A DNA stretch of 64,000 nucleotides from Hysterium pulicare CBS 123377 (GCA_000467715.1 AJFK01000384.1:24688-88687); one strand, 5' to 3'. Counted from the stretch's first letter, positions 31,686 to 43,923 are shown. Made by a program: numbers and translations. The notes: a model not told the origin generated them from the letters alone.

Positions 31686-32212
31686 CGTGGGAAGGAGGAT
31701 GTAAGAAAGGCACACAGTTGCTACGAGAGGATAGTGAGAAGAGATTGGAACCTAAAGGAATTAGAAGCTGGGAAAGCGCATGGCTATATGCCTCGTCCCG
31801 GGAAGTTTCGTCTTTCGACACGATCACAATCCGGGAAAACCCTCCGTCTTCCTGTATCCCTATATTATGTTCCCAGGCATGGATCCTGTCTCGATCTCCT
31901 TGGATTGGTGGAACTGAATCTCGTTTCTCCCTTGGGTTTTTGTTCCGCGTAAATAAACGCCTGGGGAACCCTGGGTCGATCCTACGCCACGTTCCAATCA
32001 CGATAGACGGGCCGCACCGAATGGGGAATTAACTCATTATCCAGAAACACTCTCAGGCACGCTTGCATGGTCGCTTGAAAAAAGTGCCGGGAGATCAGAG
32101 AAACATTTGTTACACATGGTGGTCGGTTATGTCATATGCCGACACTTTCAACTTCAAGTTCCCAACGTCCTACCTATTACAGCCTTCCCTCCGCGCACTT
32201 CGAGCAGCCTAC
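31686..32212. other. Intergenic region
   Basis: Promoter side of the glucanase gene and 3' side of the ThDP enzyme gene. No coding signal; the frames here lack conserved motifs. Confidence 0.3.
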
Positions 32213-34272
32213 CTATGTAGTGACCACTGAATCCATCCTTTCCAACTCATCACCCTCTCCCTTGTCATCCGTCTCCCGCTTCTGCGTCCGATAATAAGGT
32301 CTGGGCAAGTTATCATAATACGGCACAACAATAACCCCTTCATCCTCCGTCTTCCCAACCATTGCTCTCGTGGTATCCTGAACCGGATACTGACTAATGA
32401 CAAGATTGATCAGTCCCGGTCCCAGTTCATGCACGATCTCATCGACGCCCGCTCCAATCGCATCCAACGCCTTCGTACTCCTCCCATCATCAACAAACCC
32501 ACGTTCCATGAAACTGCCTCTTCTCTCATCCCTCTGCCGCTCAGCAGCATCAACAACGACAGCCGTACACCCGAACCCTCTAGCAACGATATCATATCTT
32601 GTTCCCTCTCTAAGCCTAACAGCCGGCCTTGCCTCCCTAACCCCACCATACATAATCTCCTGCCCGCCATTCGACATACCCCAATAACTATTATTCATCA
32701 CAACCGTCAAGATATTCAACTCATACTTCTTAAACGTATCTAATTCCGCGATGTGAAACCCCGCGCTGCCATCACCCTGGATGTTCACGACGAGACGATC
32801 TGGGTCAGCAATCGCGGCGCCGAGGGAGTAGCCCCAGCCGTTGCCGAGGAAACCTAGGTAGCCTGTTGTTACTATCGAGAGGGAAGCGTGGGCTTCTTCG
32901 AGGAGTTGCAGCGCCCAACCTCCGGCGTCGCCGCCGTCGATGCAGATAATGCTATCCCTGGGTAGGCTCTGGAAGAGTTTCTTGAGCGCGTGGTAAGGGT
33001 GTAGTTTCCCATTCGTTTGGTCGATAACTGGTTCATCTTCATTGTGTCTCGCGCGATAGTGTTTCAAAGCCAGAGATGTTCGAATCCAGTCTTCGGAGCA
33101 GCGGAATGGGGATAAGGAGATTGCGGTATTCAAGGCTGAGACGGTGAGTCCAACGTCTGAAACTATGCCGAGGGAGACGTGGTGGGAACGGCCAATTTCT
33201 CCGCCGTCGAGATCCACTTGGATGAGTTTGCAGTCAGTGTTGGGGATTACGACACCGCCTCTTCCGCCGAGTAAGAAACCGGTTCTGGTGCCTAGGAGAA
33301 GAATCAGGTCGGGTTGGACTCCCTTCGTGGCTTTCAGTAATGCGAGGTTCGTTGCAGCGCCTGCGCGGAATGGATGTTCATAAGGGATCCGTGTGCTGAA
33401 TTTGGGGGAATGGAAGATGGGTATGCCGGTTGTTTCTGCTAGTTCGATCACTTCGTTGACGGCCTAGACTCCTAATCAGTCACTTAAAGGTGCTCCTCGA
33501 GCGGACGAACTTACACCCCTTGCCCCAGTTCCAACAACGATACACGGCCTTAGCGCCTCCTTCATCATCCTCGCCGCATCTGCCACGGCCGCACCATCAG
33601 GCCCAGGAAATGACACGGGCGGCGCCGTGATCGCACCCCACGCCACACTCTCGTCCTCCACTGGGGTAAACAGCACATCAATGGGGAAATCAAGCACGAC
33701 AGGTCCCAGAATCCCGGAGCTGGCAGTCCGCCAAGCCAGCGAAACCAACCTTGGGATCTCGCCCACATTCGTAATACGATGTGCTAACTTGCTGACTGGT
33801 TTCGCTAGAACGACTTGATCGTGGAAGCCTTGCAGCGCGTTGGTTTCGGCGTCTCGGAGGGGTGGAGAACTGGTTACGCAGAGGATGGGACTGCGGTCTG
33901 CGAAGGCGGTTGCTAGGCCTGGGAAGCCGTTGCAGAACCTACATTTCATCATTAGTTGTCCATCCAACTGGAGAAGTTCTCCTTCGTAGACTCAGTAGGA
34001 ATAGGAACTTACCCACTATTCGCGGTCACGAAGCAGACACCAGTCTTCCCGCTGACTTTGGAGTAGGATTCTGCGGCTTGCACTGCAACCGTCTCATGCC
34101 TGGTATCGATTAACCTAATGCCGATATCTGCGCATCCCATTAAGAAAGCGTCGAGATGGCCTCCGTGGAGCCCGAAAGCTACTTCAACGCCAAGGGCTTG
34201 CAACGATTGAGCTACGAGATCGCCGCCGAGAAGCTCTCGGCCCTCTGGTTGCTTCAATTGCAGAGCGCCCAT
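32213..34272 (-). CDS. ThDP-dependent lyase/carboligase, benzaldehyde-lyase / acetolactate-synthase-like
   Basis: Three exons with the ATG at 34272 (MGALQLKQPEGRELLGGD). The N-terminal pyrimidine-binding domain has FGLHGGHLDAFL and the activating Glu in IDTRHETVAVQAAE. A second block, RDAETNALQGFHDQV then AKPVSKLAHRI, is strikingly like bacterial benzaldehyde lyase. The C-terminal domain holds the ThDP/Mg motif GDGSAGFHIAEL ... TVVMNNSYWG. The C-terminus extends about 40 residues past the fold with a charged tail and lacks an obvious targeting signal at the N-terminus, so it is unlikely to be the mitochondrial ALS of branched-chain synthesis. It probably makes or splits hydroxyketones; the exact substrate is inferred only from similarity. 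About 640 residues; frame intact. Confidence 0.85.
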
Positions 34273-34808
34273 GATAAGTAGCTGTGTATGATTCTCGTCG
34301 ACAGCTCTCAGAGAAGTGCTGTCATTTATAAAGTATGATGAAGTGTGGGCGGTTATGGGGGCTAAAGGAACTCCTTCTCGGGCATTTGGCAAAGGAGGTG
34401 GGAGACGTCATGTTTTGAGAGTCAGGCCGTTCCGCAGCTTTCCTTCATATTTTGTTGGGAGCTCGAATAAGTGGTAACGCCGTTGAGGTAGGTGATAGGT
34501 CTAGATTAGTAGCTGGCGAAGCTTGGAACATGTGGAATCGTGAATGGTGGGGTACCCCGCTTGATCTGCAGAGTTCCCGTGGACGTGCATGCGTTGAATA
34601 TGCAACACAAATATGTAGAGATGTATGTAAGATCTCGGATGAATGGTCGGAAGGAAGACAGCTAGGCTGCTGTGATGTGTTTAGGTAGAATACACTATGA
34701 ATATATATATCTAGATTTACGGGCCATTCGGTAACGAACAACGTTGGATAAAGAAGATGAAACCTAGATCTAAGGGAAGGCTATATTGTGAAAGTAAACG
34801 AAACTTAT
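34273..34808. other. Intergenic region
   Basis: 536 bases between two minus-strand genes. It contains an AT-rich run (ATATATATATCTAGA) at about 34699-34713. No coding signal. Confidence 0.35.
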
Positions 34809-36449
34809 CTACTTAATGAGCTTGTGCCCATGGTATTTGACATTCCTCTCGTAGGAGCTTGTAGTCAGGACGCTGGATCGCTTAGGGAAATTGTCGAGGG
34901 AGACAGCATATGTCGCAACAGAATGAGCGATCAACTTGAAACCAGTCAGTCAAATCCTCAATAACGGAATCATTCGCGGTCAGTCACTTACTTTGGTGTT
35001 GACCACAAAGGCAGTCATGTTGAGATTTCCGAGATCGTCGCAAAGCTGATGATAACATGGGTCATACCAATCCCCGGGAGTCCCTCCGAACATCTCTCCT
35101 TCTTCATCGGTTTTGATTCCTTCAGCGCCTGTCGCGATTCCTCCACCGGGGATACCGTTACGGATAAAGCCATCGTAGTCGCTACGACCGTCGAAAGGGA
35201 TGAATGTATAATTCAATCCCTGCTCCTCGTACCAATCAACATACAGGTTCTTCAATTCCTCAGATCCATCGGGATTGGCTGCGTTCGTCGCATTATAGAT
35301 TTGGTAAACGTAATTTGGACTTGCCATCATATCATAATCCATGAAGAGGCGGATCTTCAGGTTCTCTTCCTCGCTGAGGACGGAGACGTAGTAGTCTGAG
35401 CCCAACAGGCCTTCCTCTTCACCTGCCCACCAAGCAAAGCGCACGCAATTGTTGACGCTCCAGTTGGTCAGTTGAGTGGCGACTTCGAGAAGAGACATGG
35501 TTCCGGAGCCGTCGTCATTGATACCAGGCCCCTCGGAAACGCTATCGCTGTGAGCGCCAAGCATAACGCAGTTGTCGGGATCGCCCTGGGCGGTCTGAGC
35601 AATGATGTTGTTGGTCAGGATCGACTTGACCTCAGCGTCGATATAGGCGATCGCGTCCACGGAAGTTCCATTTTGAAGTCGTTCAATGATCGGCTTAGCT
35701 TCCGCTCCAGACAATCCGAAGGTCGCAACGTGATAAGGTGAAGGAGCTCCAAGGGTACCCTGAACCGGATCTTCCTCGAAATTGTAAACAATCGCTGCAA
35801 CTGCGCCGGCCTTTCCAGCGAATGCTGACTTGGTGCCGAAAGGACAAGTGCCACGACGGATGAATGCAATCGCCTTGGTCAAATTAGATGGATAGTCTGA
35901 TTCCTCGCATCCATCGTTCGCGACAAGTACGAGATCGCCATGAATGGGCTCCTTATCCTTGGTAGCAGGAGTTAATCCCATAGGCACTGCAGACTTGGGC
36001 ACCTCGTTGCCGAGAACCAAACGAGACTCGAACACATTGCCCGACACGGCGGGAAATGACTGATTCGACAAGAAGTAATAATCCCCTAGCTCTGCGATAG
36101 TAGAGTAGATATATGCGAGCGTTGCTGTGTGGCCTATAATAACTAATCAGCATCGACATGCGACATCACGTGTAGGATGCAAAGCCTAGGTACCATCACT
36201 CCCAATAACCCTTGTAGGATGATTATACTCGTCCTCGCCTAGTTTCGCAATCTCATACAGCTTTTTCGCTCGTTTCAATAAATTATCGCCCTTGATACTC
36301 TCCTGTAGGCGTGTAGAGTTGACAAGAAGCGTGGTGTTGACTGCTGTGGGCACTTGCGGCTTGGAGGATGAGAAGAACGGTATCTGAATAGCCGACACGC
36401 TGCCAGCAGCAGCAAGAGCAGCCAGATATAGGGAGTTGGAGAGTATCAT
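34809..36449 (-). CDS. Secreted or vacuolar M28 aminopeptidase with PA domain (aminopeptidase Y type)
   Basis: Three exons. The ATG at 36449 gives MILSNSLYLAALAAAGSVSA, a signal peptide. A protease-associated domain follows (KAIAFIRRGTCPFGTKSAFA and GAVAAIVYNFE). The co-catalytic zinc ligands of M28 are all visible: the His in LGAHSDSVSEG, the bridging Asp in GINDDGSGTMS, the catalytic Glu in WWAGEEEGLLGSDYY, the Asp in FMDYDMM and the His in CYHQLCDDL. An intron near 34922-34978 leads to a last exon LIAHSVATYAVSL and a TAG at 34809. The length of about 490 residues and the domain order match fungal aminopeptidase Y homologs, which release N-terminal residues from peptides. Many N-glycosylation sequons fit secretion. 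Confidence 0.92.
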
Positions 36450-36884
36450 GGCTGCAAGATGGGGAGAGCGATGTTGTTGACGTCGAAGTCGATGACTCCG
36501 AACGAAACGCGAGGCAGGGGATGTCCGTTTCAGCCACTAAGAAGCACAGACCTCCGTGCACGTGAGCTGCAGCGAGCTACCTAATCCTCGGCGTAGGTAG
36601 CTGGCGTCAAGCTGATCCGCCGAAAGCAACACTTTCCTCCATTTACTTTCCTAATTAGGCAATGTTAACCATGTTGGCCGTCTTCGAAATCTTCCACTCT
36701 TATTTTCCCTGCGCATCTTTTGCAATTATCATCACTGGGCTATGTAGCGGACTTCAAAACCATCTCAGGGGATGTTGCGGTTTTGAGACATTCTCGGATT
36801 GATCCACCTGATACAAATATATTCATGTTGATCCTGCAAATGCTATCTATGAAGTAGCCACGATAGGCCTTCTAGGACTAGGTT
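36450..36884. other. Intergenic region
   Basis: Promoter side of the aminopeptidase gene; no coding signal. Confidence 0.3.
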
Positions 36885-37210
36885 TCAAGATCTCCTTCCC
36901 CTCCTCAAGGTCATTAATCCTGCCATCCTGATCCTACAATGCCGCCAACACTGTTCGTTGACCTTTCCAGGGCAACCTAGAGTGCATAACAGCATAGTTC
37001 TATTCACGAAAGCCAAACGCATGCGCAACATCGCTATAGTCCTGCGGCGTTTCGATGGGAAGTCCACGTATTAATACTGCGCCGCCATGTTCTTGGAGCT
37101 GCCGAAAGATATCTCCTGATGCTGTTCCTGATTGGACCAATCGAGGTACGCGATTGCGTGTTGCCTGCGCGAGTCGGTAGCTTGGCAACTCTCAACACTT
37201 GATCACTCAG
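36885..37210 (-). pseudogene. Fragment of a TauD/TfdA-like dioxygenase
   Basis: A minus-strand segment at 37000-37160 reads SGDIFRQLQEHGGAVLIRGL and PIETPQDYSDVAHAFGF, the N-terminal block of fungal TauD/TfdA (SyrP-like) dioxygenases. A stop follows directly. The next 100 bases hold only frame-shifted scraps, and the Fe-binding H-x-D motif and the rest of the enzyme are missing. It is a relic. Confidence 0.6.
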
Positions 37211-37327
37211 GCGCCTTGTGGGATAGAATTTGAAGTGGAAATAGTAGTACATATAGCTGCACTGTTACTCAGAGAAAAAGATGAATAAGTTGGAAGGTTG
37301 TACAATTCGCATCTTTTGCGAGGCATC

Positions 37328-38930
37328 ATGTTGGAAAAACACGCGCAATCATCAGCAGCTGCCAACGACCTCTCTCCACAGGAAGTTGAGACCCAAGGCG
37401 CCTTGAAGAAGTATAGCTGGTTCCGAGGAGTTTTCTTTCAAGCGACTGTCATTGGTATTGCTGCCTTCGCGGCACCAGGCCTATGGAATGCCATGCAATC
37501 TGTGGGTGCTGGTGGACAGCTTACACCCTACCTGGTCATGTATGAACACTCTCATGTAGTGCATCGGTATGGGAGCTGATGAACCGTGTAGGGCTGGAAA
37601 TGCAGTGCTGTTCTCCATCATAACTATCACCTGTCTTACGGGTAGCATCTTTGCAAATCGATTCGGACACAGAGCGACCTTTGCCTTTGGGACTACAGGC
37701 TACGCGCTCTATTCTGCTGCGCTGTACACGAACAATCGCTACGGGACGGTGTGGTTCATATATGTTGGATCGGCGGCCTGCGGTGTCACGGCAGGATTGT
37801 TTTGGGCAGCCGAGGGAGCCAACATGCAGATTAATTCGGAGCCAGAGAAACGGGGGAAATACCTGGCATACTTGTTGGCATATAGGAATAGCGGATCGAT
37901 CCTTGGTGGTATCATCAATCTAGCATTCAACTACAAGGGCAAGCGAACTGGGAAGCTGGACTGGAGGACTTACATCGTGATCGTGGTGCTGCGTAAGTTC
38001 TTCGAGCTAACATGGAAATGGAAAGGCATGCTGATGATCATAGAATGCCTAGGTCCTCTGGTAGCAATGCTACTGTCACCGCCGGAAAAGGTGCAACGAC
38101 GAAACGGAACTAAAGTGCGACTCACCAAGCGGATGATACATGGCCTGGCTGAATTGAAAGCCATGGGTAAACTGACCCTCCGCAAGGGATACCTACTTCT
38201 GTAAGTTGAGATAAATTTCCAAACTATAGGGCGAGTCGCCCATTTGTTGGAACAGTGTGCCATTCTACGCCTATGTTACATGGGAACTCCCATATGAGCT
38301 CTTACCTCTACCTGTATTTCAGTGTACGCGCCCGTGCACTCGCATCCCTCGTCTCAGTTGTCGCCCAGGTTGTAGCTACGATGATGCTCGGTTCCTTTCT
38401 CGAATGGAAACGTTTCTCAATCAATCAATGAGCGAAGTATTCATATATTTTCGTGATGGGACTTATTGGGGGGTGTTGGATCTGGGGAGCCGTAGTCCAG
38501 AACAATTATAGCCATCACAAACCGGCGCTCGATTGGGTGGATAGCGGTTTCGAGAGGGGTTGGGCGCTGTGCGTATTCTGGCAGGTCAACTTTGCTCTGA
38601 CGTACAACTACGGATATTGGCTACTCGAGTATCTCGCAGAAGAGCCAGAGGAGGTTGTTCGATATTCGTCGGCGGCTAGAGCACTAGAGGCTGCCGGGCA
38701 ATGTGTGAGTCCTGGAATTAGTTCGACAACTGCGCCAGTAAGCCGTCCTAAGGTTCGCGAGATTTCGTACTGATTTCGGGTAGTTGACGGCCGCTTTGGG
38801 GATCAATTTCGCAATATGGGGAGTTGTTGTCATTCCAGCTTATCTGGTCGTGCGCAATAATGGGGTGAAGCATGTTGGGGTGACAGCTGTCGAGGCTGAG
38901 CGAAGCGTTGAGGACGATCGGAAAATGTGA
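37328..38930 (+). pseudogene. UNC93-like MFS transporter, disrupted
   Basis: Homology runs over a normal UNC93-like length. The ATG at 37328 gives MLEKHAQSSAAANDLSPQEV, then FRGVFFQATVIGIAAFAAPG and LWNAMQSVGAGGQLTPYLV. After an intron comes AGNAVLFSIITITCLTG; then GTVWFIYVGSAACGVTAGLF and AYRNSGSILGGIINLAF. At about 38283-38300 the coding phase shifts by one base (VPFYAYVTW continues in another frame as SSYLYLYFSVRARALASL). In that new frame a TGA at 38429 stands where KYSYIFVMGLIGG is preceded by NQ-x-A; CGA (Arg) would be the expected codon. The last exon, after an intron at about 38742-38784, restores ALGINFAIWGVVVIPAYLV to a stop at 38928. Two lesions make this non-functional as read. 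Confidence 0.8.
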
Positions 38931-39909
38931 GAGATGGAGATGTTCAGACGAAGCACAGACCTGTTTTCAGCCACCTTGCATCCACCGATCCTCTTCCAAC
39001 ATCACGAACTACCCTCGACTGATTGCTTGCGTCAAGATAACGACACATCCAAGAAACGATCTTCTTCGCGTTGAATGAAACGCAGAGATTACTCTCCGCC
39101 TGTCTATTCGTTCGTGAGACGCCGGTTCGCTTCGTATCCTTCGTCAGCCCTTCTCCATCATGCATTAGACAGCTACTCAGCCTTTGATATTGCAGCAACA
39201 GTTGTCTTGTCCATTCCATTTCCAGGATGTGCACCTCTTTTCTTTCTCAGTTTCTCTATCTACATGTTACATTCTATATCCCTTGGCAATAGCACAGGCC
39301 GATATGGCGATGCCGAGACCACAGTCCCAAGATCTTCCATACACAATTACGGAGAGTATGTGCGTGCGGAGTACCCTGATCTCTTCGAGGCTACAGTGTT
39401 AGATCCCAACCCCCACTGGCTTCGAACGGTGGTGCTCCTCCCGTAACAGCTACACTCGAGTGCTTCCATCCTTTCCCAGGATTTGATGTTTCTTTACTTG
39501 AGATCTCAGGGGACAATCTCACTATAAGTGGAGTACGTGCTTACAAGAGTGTAGAGGTAGTGTTCAATATCAAGAATTGAATAATGCCGGTTTTTTGACC
39601 GTCACTGAAGGGGTTATGGAAAATATTGACGAGTTATGTGCCACCCCATATGCTCAGATCCTGGTCCTACACTGCCGTCCACGTATTGGGGGTCCAAGAG
39701 CAGATGTAGAAATCTCAAGGGGGTTGGATACAGAAACAGTATTCAGCTTGTGAATGCTTAGTGCAGTTTCACTGATTGTCCCTTTCACTCCTTTGAGCTT
39801 CAGTTGCGGCACATGCACCCTAGTATTGCCAAGGACTCCTTCCGAGACCCCTATCTACTACTACACCTTCTGTTCACAGCATCTCCAGCAACGTCCGACA
39901 ACCGCTGCA
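38931..39909. other. Intergenic region upstream of first O-methyltransferase
   Basis: 979 bases with no convincing gene. A plus-strand frame at 39075-39446 and overlapping ones lack recognisable motifs. A CGG-N8-CCG palindrome-like element (CCGGTTTTTTGACCG) lies at about 39588-39602, roughly 310 bases before the methyltransferase ATG, and could bind a Zn2Cys6 regulator. Confidence 0.35.
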
Positions 39910-41258
39910 ATGGCGAACCAGCTAGCAGAACTGTCCGCTACGATTGCAGAAAACACAGCGAAGGTCAACGCCTTCCTAACATCCAAGAGTTTGCCAGCTC
40001 TATCATTCGACGATGATATTCCAGCGCAAACCCAACAAGATCCAGATTATGCGGTTCCCCGTAATGCTGCTCTCCAAGCATCCAAAGAACTTCAAGCCCT
40101 CCTTCAGGGCCCCTTCGAAATCATCCGGGACCGAAATACGTCCGAGATGGCATGCCTTGACGCACTTTGCCGCTTCAACATTGTCACCAGCTTTCCCCCT
40201 GATGAAGATTTCGTGTCATACCAATGTCTTGCGAATAGATGTGGCATGTCAGAACCCGAAGTCCGGCGCCTAGTCCGCGGCGCGATGTCTACATACGTGT
40301 TCAAAGAACAGCATCCCGGTTTCGTCTCTCACACTGCCGCTTCTAAACTGCTGGCCACGAACCCACTCGCGCGTCAATGGTTACAGATGTGGGCTAGTGA
40401 GCTCCATCCAGCTATCACGAGGGCCGTTGATGCTATGGAGAAGTGGCCCGGATCTGAGGAAGCAAACCAAACGGGTTTCAACATCTCCGAAAACTCTCAG
40501 GACATGTTCTTCGCTCACATCTCCAAGTTCCCAAATCGAGCGTCGAGATTCGCAGATGCAATGCGCTTCGTCAGTCTTGGGGCTGGCTTCTCCCCCAATT
40601 GGCTCCGCGACAACTACCCATGGGCCGAGATTGGACCTGGTCTCATCGTCGATGTCGGTGGCTCCAGCGGTACTCACAGCATTCCAATCGTCCGTAAATT
40701 CCCGAATCTGAAGTGCATTGTCCAGGATCTGCCAGAAGTGGTTTCCACAGCTTCATTAGCTGTTCCAGAGGATGTGGAGGACCGCATGGAGTTCATGGGG
40801 CGTGATTTCTTTGCTATACAGCCTGTCAAGGGAGCTGATGTCTACCTTCTGAGATGGATCTTGCACGATTGGTCGGATAAGTACGCCATTATGATTCTTC
40901 GTGCTCTCGTTCCTGCTCTTAAGGATGGCGCTCGGGTCGTTCTGCAAGAATGGATTATGCCAACGCCAAGTGTCGTACCAACTATAGAGGACAGGAAACT
41001 TAGGTGAGTGTTGCTCCCAGAGAACCGTTCCACATTTTTTCTTTTAACTAGGACCGAGTGGAAGCTGACATGTTCTATCAACGCAGGAGCTACGATATGG
41101 CTATGAGAGCCCAAACGAACGGCAAAGAGAGGGAGGAGCAGGATTGGATGGTTTTATTTGGTAGTGCCGACCCAAGGTTCTGTTTTCAGGGCATCAGGAA
41201 GCCTCAAGGCTCAAATTTGGGCATCATCGAAGTGGTCTGGAAACCAGATCTTGCATAG
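39910..41258 (+). CDS. O-methyltransferase 1 (sterigmatocystin OMT-like)
   Basis: Two exons; the intron at 41004-41086 (GTGAGT...ACGCAG) joins DRKLR to SYDMAMRAQTNGKERE. I prefer the ATG at 39910 (MANQLAELSATIAENTAKVN) because it aligns with the starts of the two sibling genes downstream, although the frame is open further upstream. An N-terminal winged-helix dimerisation domain (FVSYQCLANRCGMSEPEVRR) precedes a class I SAM fold: the glycine motif LIVDVGGSSGTHS, the acidic end LKCIVQDLPEV and the catalytic region RWILHDWSDKYAI with the general-base His. The length of about 422 residues matches fungal small-molecule O-methyltransferases of the AflP/OmtA type, which methylate phenolic hydroxyls. 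It heads the biosynthetic-looking block. Confidence 0.92.
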
Positions 41259-42533
41259 CGCCTGCAAAATCGGTATCGTGAACATGTATCGATATGGGAA
41301 TGGGTATGGCGTATCGACTCCAGTCCATCGATATGGCCGGAGTCTATTTCAGCTAAGAGTTTCGACGAAATCGGAGCTCGGGACTTGTGAGCTAGGTGTG
41401 GCAATGTTTTTCAACATACTTGACTTTCTGAAGATGGAGACGAGTCAAGGATAGCACATGCATCTCCCAGCCATGTTCTAGAGAGCAGTGAAAATAAACA
41501 CTACAGTGGGTGTCATAATTGGTCATACTGTAGATCTCTATGACCGTACAAGTTTAGATAAATACTATTCCATGGCTTACACTCTAGATGCGCTCAAGGA
41601 TGGCGTTGCAATTGCTTGGATGATTGATGACGCCTGGTGGAACCTTTCCAAATATTGTCAGCCATGGTCTCAGATAGAACAATAAGTTTCTGCTAACATT
41701 TACCACCGGATAAGCTATAGTACAAGATGCTGCGACGGATGTTGCTAGATAAAGGCGAAGTAATTCCATGGTTCTTAAAAGGAGGCTTCGAGTTGGGGAT
41801 GGTCGAGTTGGAGATTGTGGCGTTGGAGATGGTGGGAACGTGGGGAAGCATGATAGCGAATACTATGTGAAGGAGATCTTGAAAGCTTTCAAACATGATG
41901 AGGTTTGGTGGCTGATGAGATTCAACTTGCACCTTGAACAATGGAGTGACTCGAGGTGAGCCCAGACGTAATATGGACTTTTTCGTCATCGACAGTGACG
42001 ATAGCGTACCAAAACTGAAGTACCAAAGCCAACGAGAACCGAACGAGAAATCAAAGAAACACGTTGCATTATACAATGAAGCCAAACAGACCCCAAAAAG
42101 GTCATAAAGGTGCTCATAGCGAGCAAGGTGAATACTAATAGCCGGGACGCGGCTGTACGTAGACTCAGCAACGGTGGCAACGAGACGAACGATGGCGTTT
42201 TTCGTATCGAGCGGGGGAGAATGTTGATACGCTAGTATACATCACTTGACACAGGCAAATGTGATTCTATGGGCTCATTGACGTCTATATTTGTGGTGCG
42301 AATGTACCGCCATATATATAAATGGTATTGATTTCAAACATCCTTTTGGCTCAGAGATCCAATGCAGCCCACAACCTACGACATAGCCCATGCTTGAAGA
42401 CTTCTCATACAATGAAAAATGCCGAGTAACATGTAAAGATGAAAGTAAGTGAAATGCTTGCAGTGCGACATTGCCCCAGAGTTACGGAGGATTATTTAAA
42501 CAATCACTTATCAGCATAGGATAGCATGTATTC
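41259..42533. other. 1.3-kb intergenic stretch with a short imperfect minisatellite
   Basis: No conserved protein is visible. At 41788-41842 a degenerate unit of about 15-18 bases, GTTGGAGAT-GTGG, recurs three times. The remaining frames are short and without motifs. Confidence 0.4.
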
Positions 42534-43923
42534 CTACTTACCTTTAGGGAAAACAGATACCGTATCAACTGTTCGCTCACTCCTTCTGCTCTCCACCTCA
42601 GCGTGATACCTAAGAGCTTGCTCGTCATCCTCTACCCCAGGCATCATCTCATAATTTGCAGCGCGCCATTCAAAATTGTTTGAAGCTGAAGGTTTCCCTG
42701 ATTCATCACCGTTTCTCCCGTTAGATCTCCCATATGGATGAGTACGATCGCTTCGATGGCTGGAATTGCTACGCAAGCTAGCCAGGCTGAAGAACGAGAT
42801 TGTTCTCTGGATCATGGTGATGAGGCCATTATTTTCCTTTCTCAGCAGTGGCGCACATGCAGGGAGACAACATGCGACTATTGATGTGCATGGTTCGATG
42901 ATCGACCAAATGGAGCAGTAAACTGTGATAGCTGGAGAGCCTTCAAGTAAGCCTTATATTTCACCTATGAGTAGCCATATAGAGGAGTTTGGAAAACTTA
43001 CACGAGAAAGTGACATCCATATAAGTAATCTTGAACAGTTTTGTGAAATACACAACTCTTACTATGGATGCGATGATGCAACTAAAATGCATTAGCTATT
43101 ACGACCGTTGCAATGAAGTGTAAGGATCATACACTTACAAGAATCCCAGACAAAAGATGCCGGCAACCATTAACCGTCTTTTCTTACTCATATGAAGGGA
43201 CTTGATCACGAACAAAGGTAGGCAGAGTGTAGTAATATCCAAGGTCATGCTAAGTATGGACTGAACCAAGAGCCAGGCTGGGTAGTTGATTGCTATCGGT
43301 TCGTTGTCCCACTTGTAAGCTGCAAGAGTGCCCTAGGTTGTTTTTGTCAGTAGGTATCTAATCTGTGTGTCCCCCTCGAAAAGATGACGGCGTAATAGCC
43401 TACTCACAATGAATGCTTGAAGGAACCAGCAGGCCGTGATTCCGATCACAATGCTATCAGCCAAACGAAATTTGACGGTAGGGAATACACGCCGATAGAA
43501 TAGCAGAAGACTGATCCGAACTAGTGTGAGGGCCGTGATGACCAAAACCTGGCTTGAATAGATAACCTTCATCCAGATTAGGAGCCTGACCAGAACTCTG
43601 GAGTTGGTTCTTGTAATTCACCTTTCTGAATATGAAAACCTTAGGTCCCATTAGATCCTTCATTGGCCAACCAAGCCCCCCTTCAGCCGCTCCATATATC
43701 ATCAAACCGCAATGACCCATAACCACGACCTATCGTAACTTAAGTGGGATCAATTAGACGACAAGTGACAACTAACCAGTGCAGCAATGAGCAAACCAGA
43801 ATCAATAGTCCATGCGTTGCGCTTAAGGCCTTGGGCGTACTGTCGCAGAGTCACGGCGAGGATCGCTAAAGCAGTAAATATGGCAGAGACCACTACGGTC
43901 GCAAGCGCATACGTCGAACGCAT
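42534..43923 (-). CDS. Fungal rhodopsin-like integral membrane protein
   Basis: Several exons. The ATG at 43923 gives MRSTYALATVVVSAIFTALA, a first TM helix, then LRQYAQGLKRNAWTIDSGLL. Later exons give VVMGHCGLMIYGAAEGGLG, then VLVITALTLVRISLLLFYRR, then AWLLVQSILSMTLDITTLCL and FVIKSLHMSKKRRLMVAGIF. A serine/arginine-rich cytosolic tail (SFFSLASLRSNSSH...) ends at a TAG at 42534. The seven-helix layout, the Ser-Leu-Leu-x-F-Tyr-x-Arg-x-Phe motif and the DITTLCLP block identify the Fung_rhodopsin (PF20684) family of fungal membrane proteins, members of which often sit in secondary-metabolite clusters and have no known ligand. Exact exon edges are approximate; no lesion was noticed. Confidence 0.75.

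Noticed and set aside
39075-39446. Plus-strand frame of 123 codons before OMT 1
   Set aside because: No conserved motif and competing frames of similar size; composition does not favour one phase.
41693-42085. Minus-strand frame with repeated Ile-Ser-Asn-Ser-Thr-like phrase
   Set aside because: The repeats reflect a short DNA minisatellite; no signal peptide, so not a convincing RiPP precursor.
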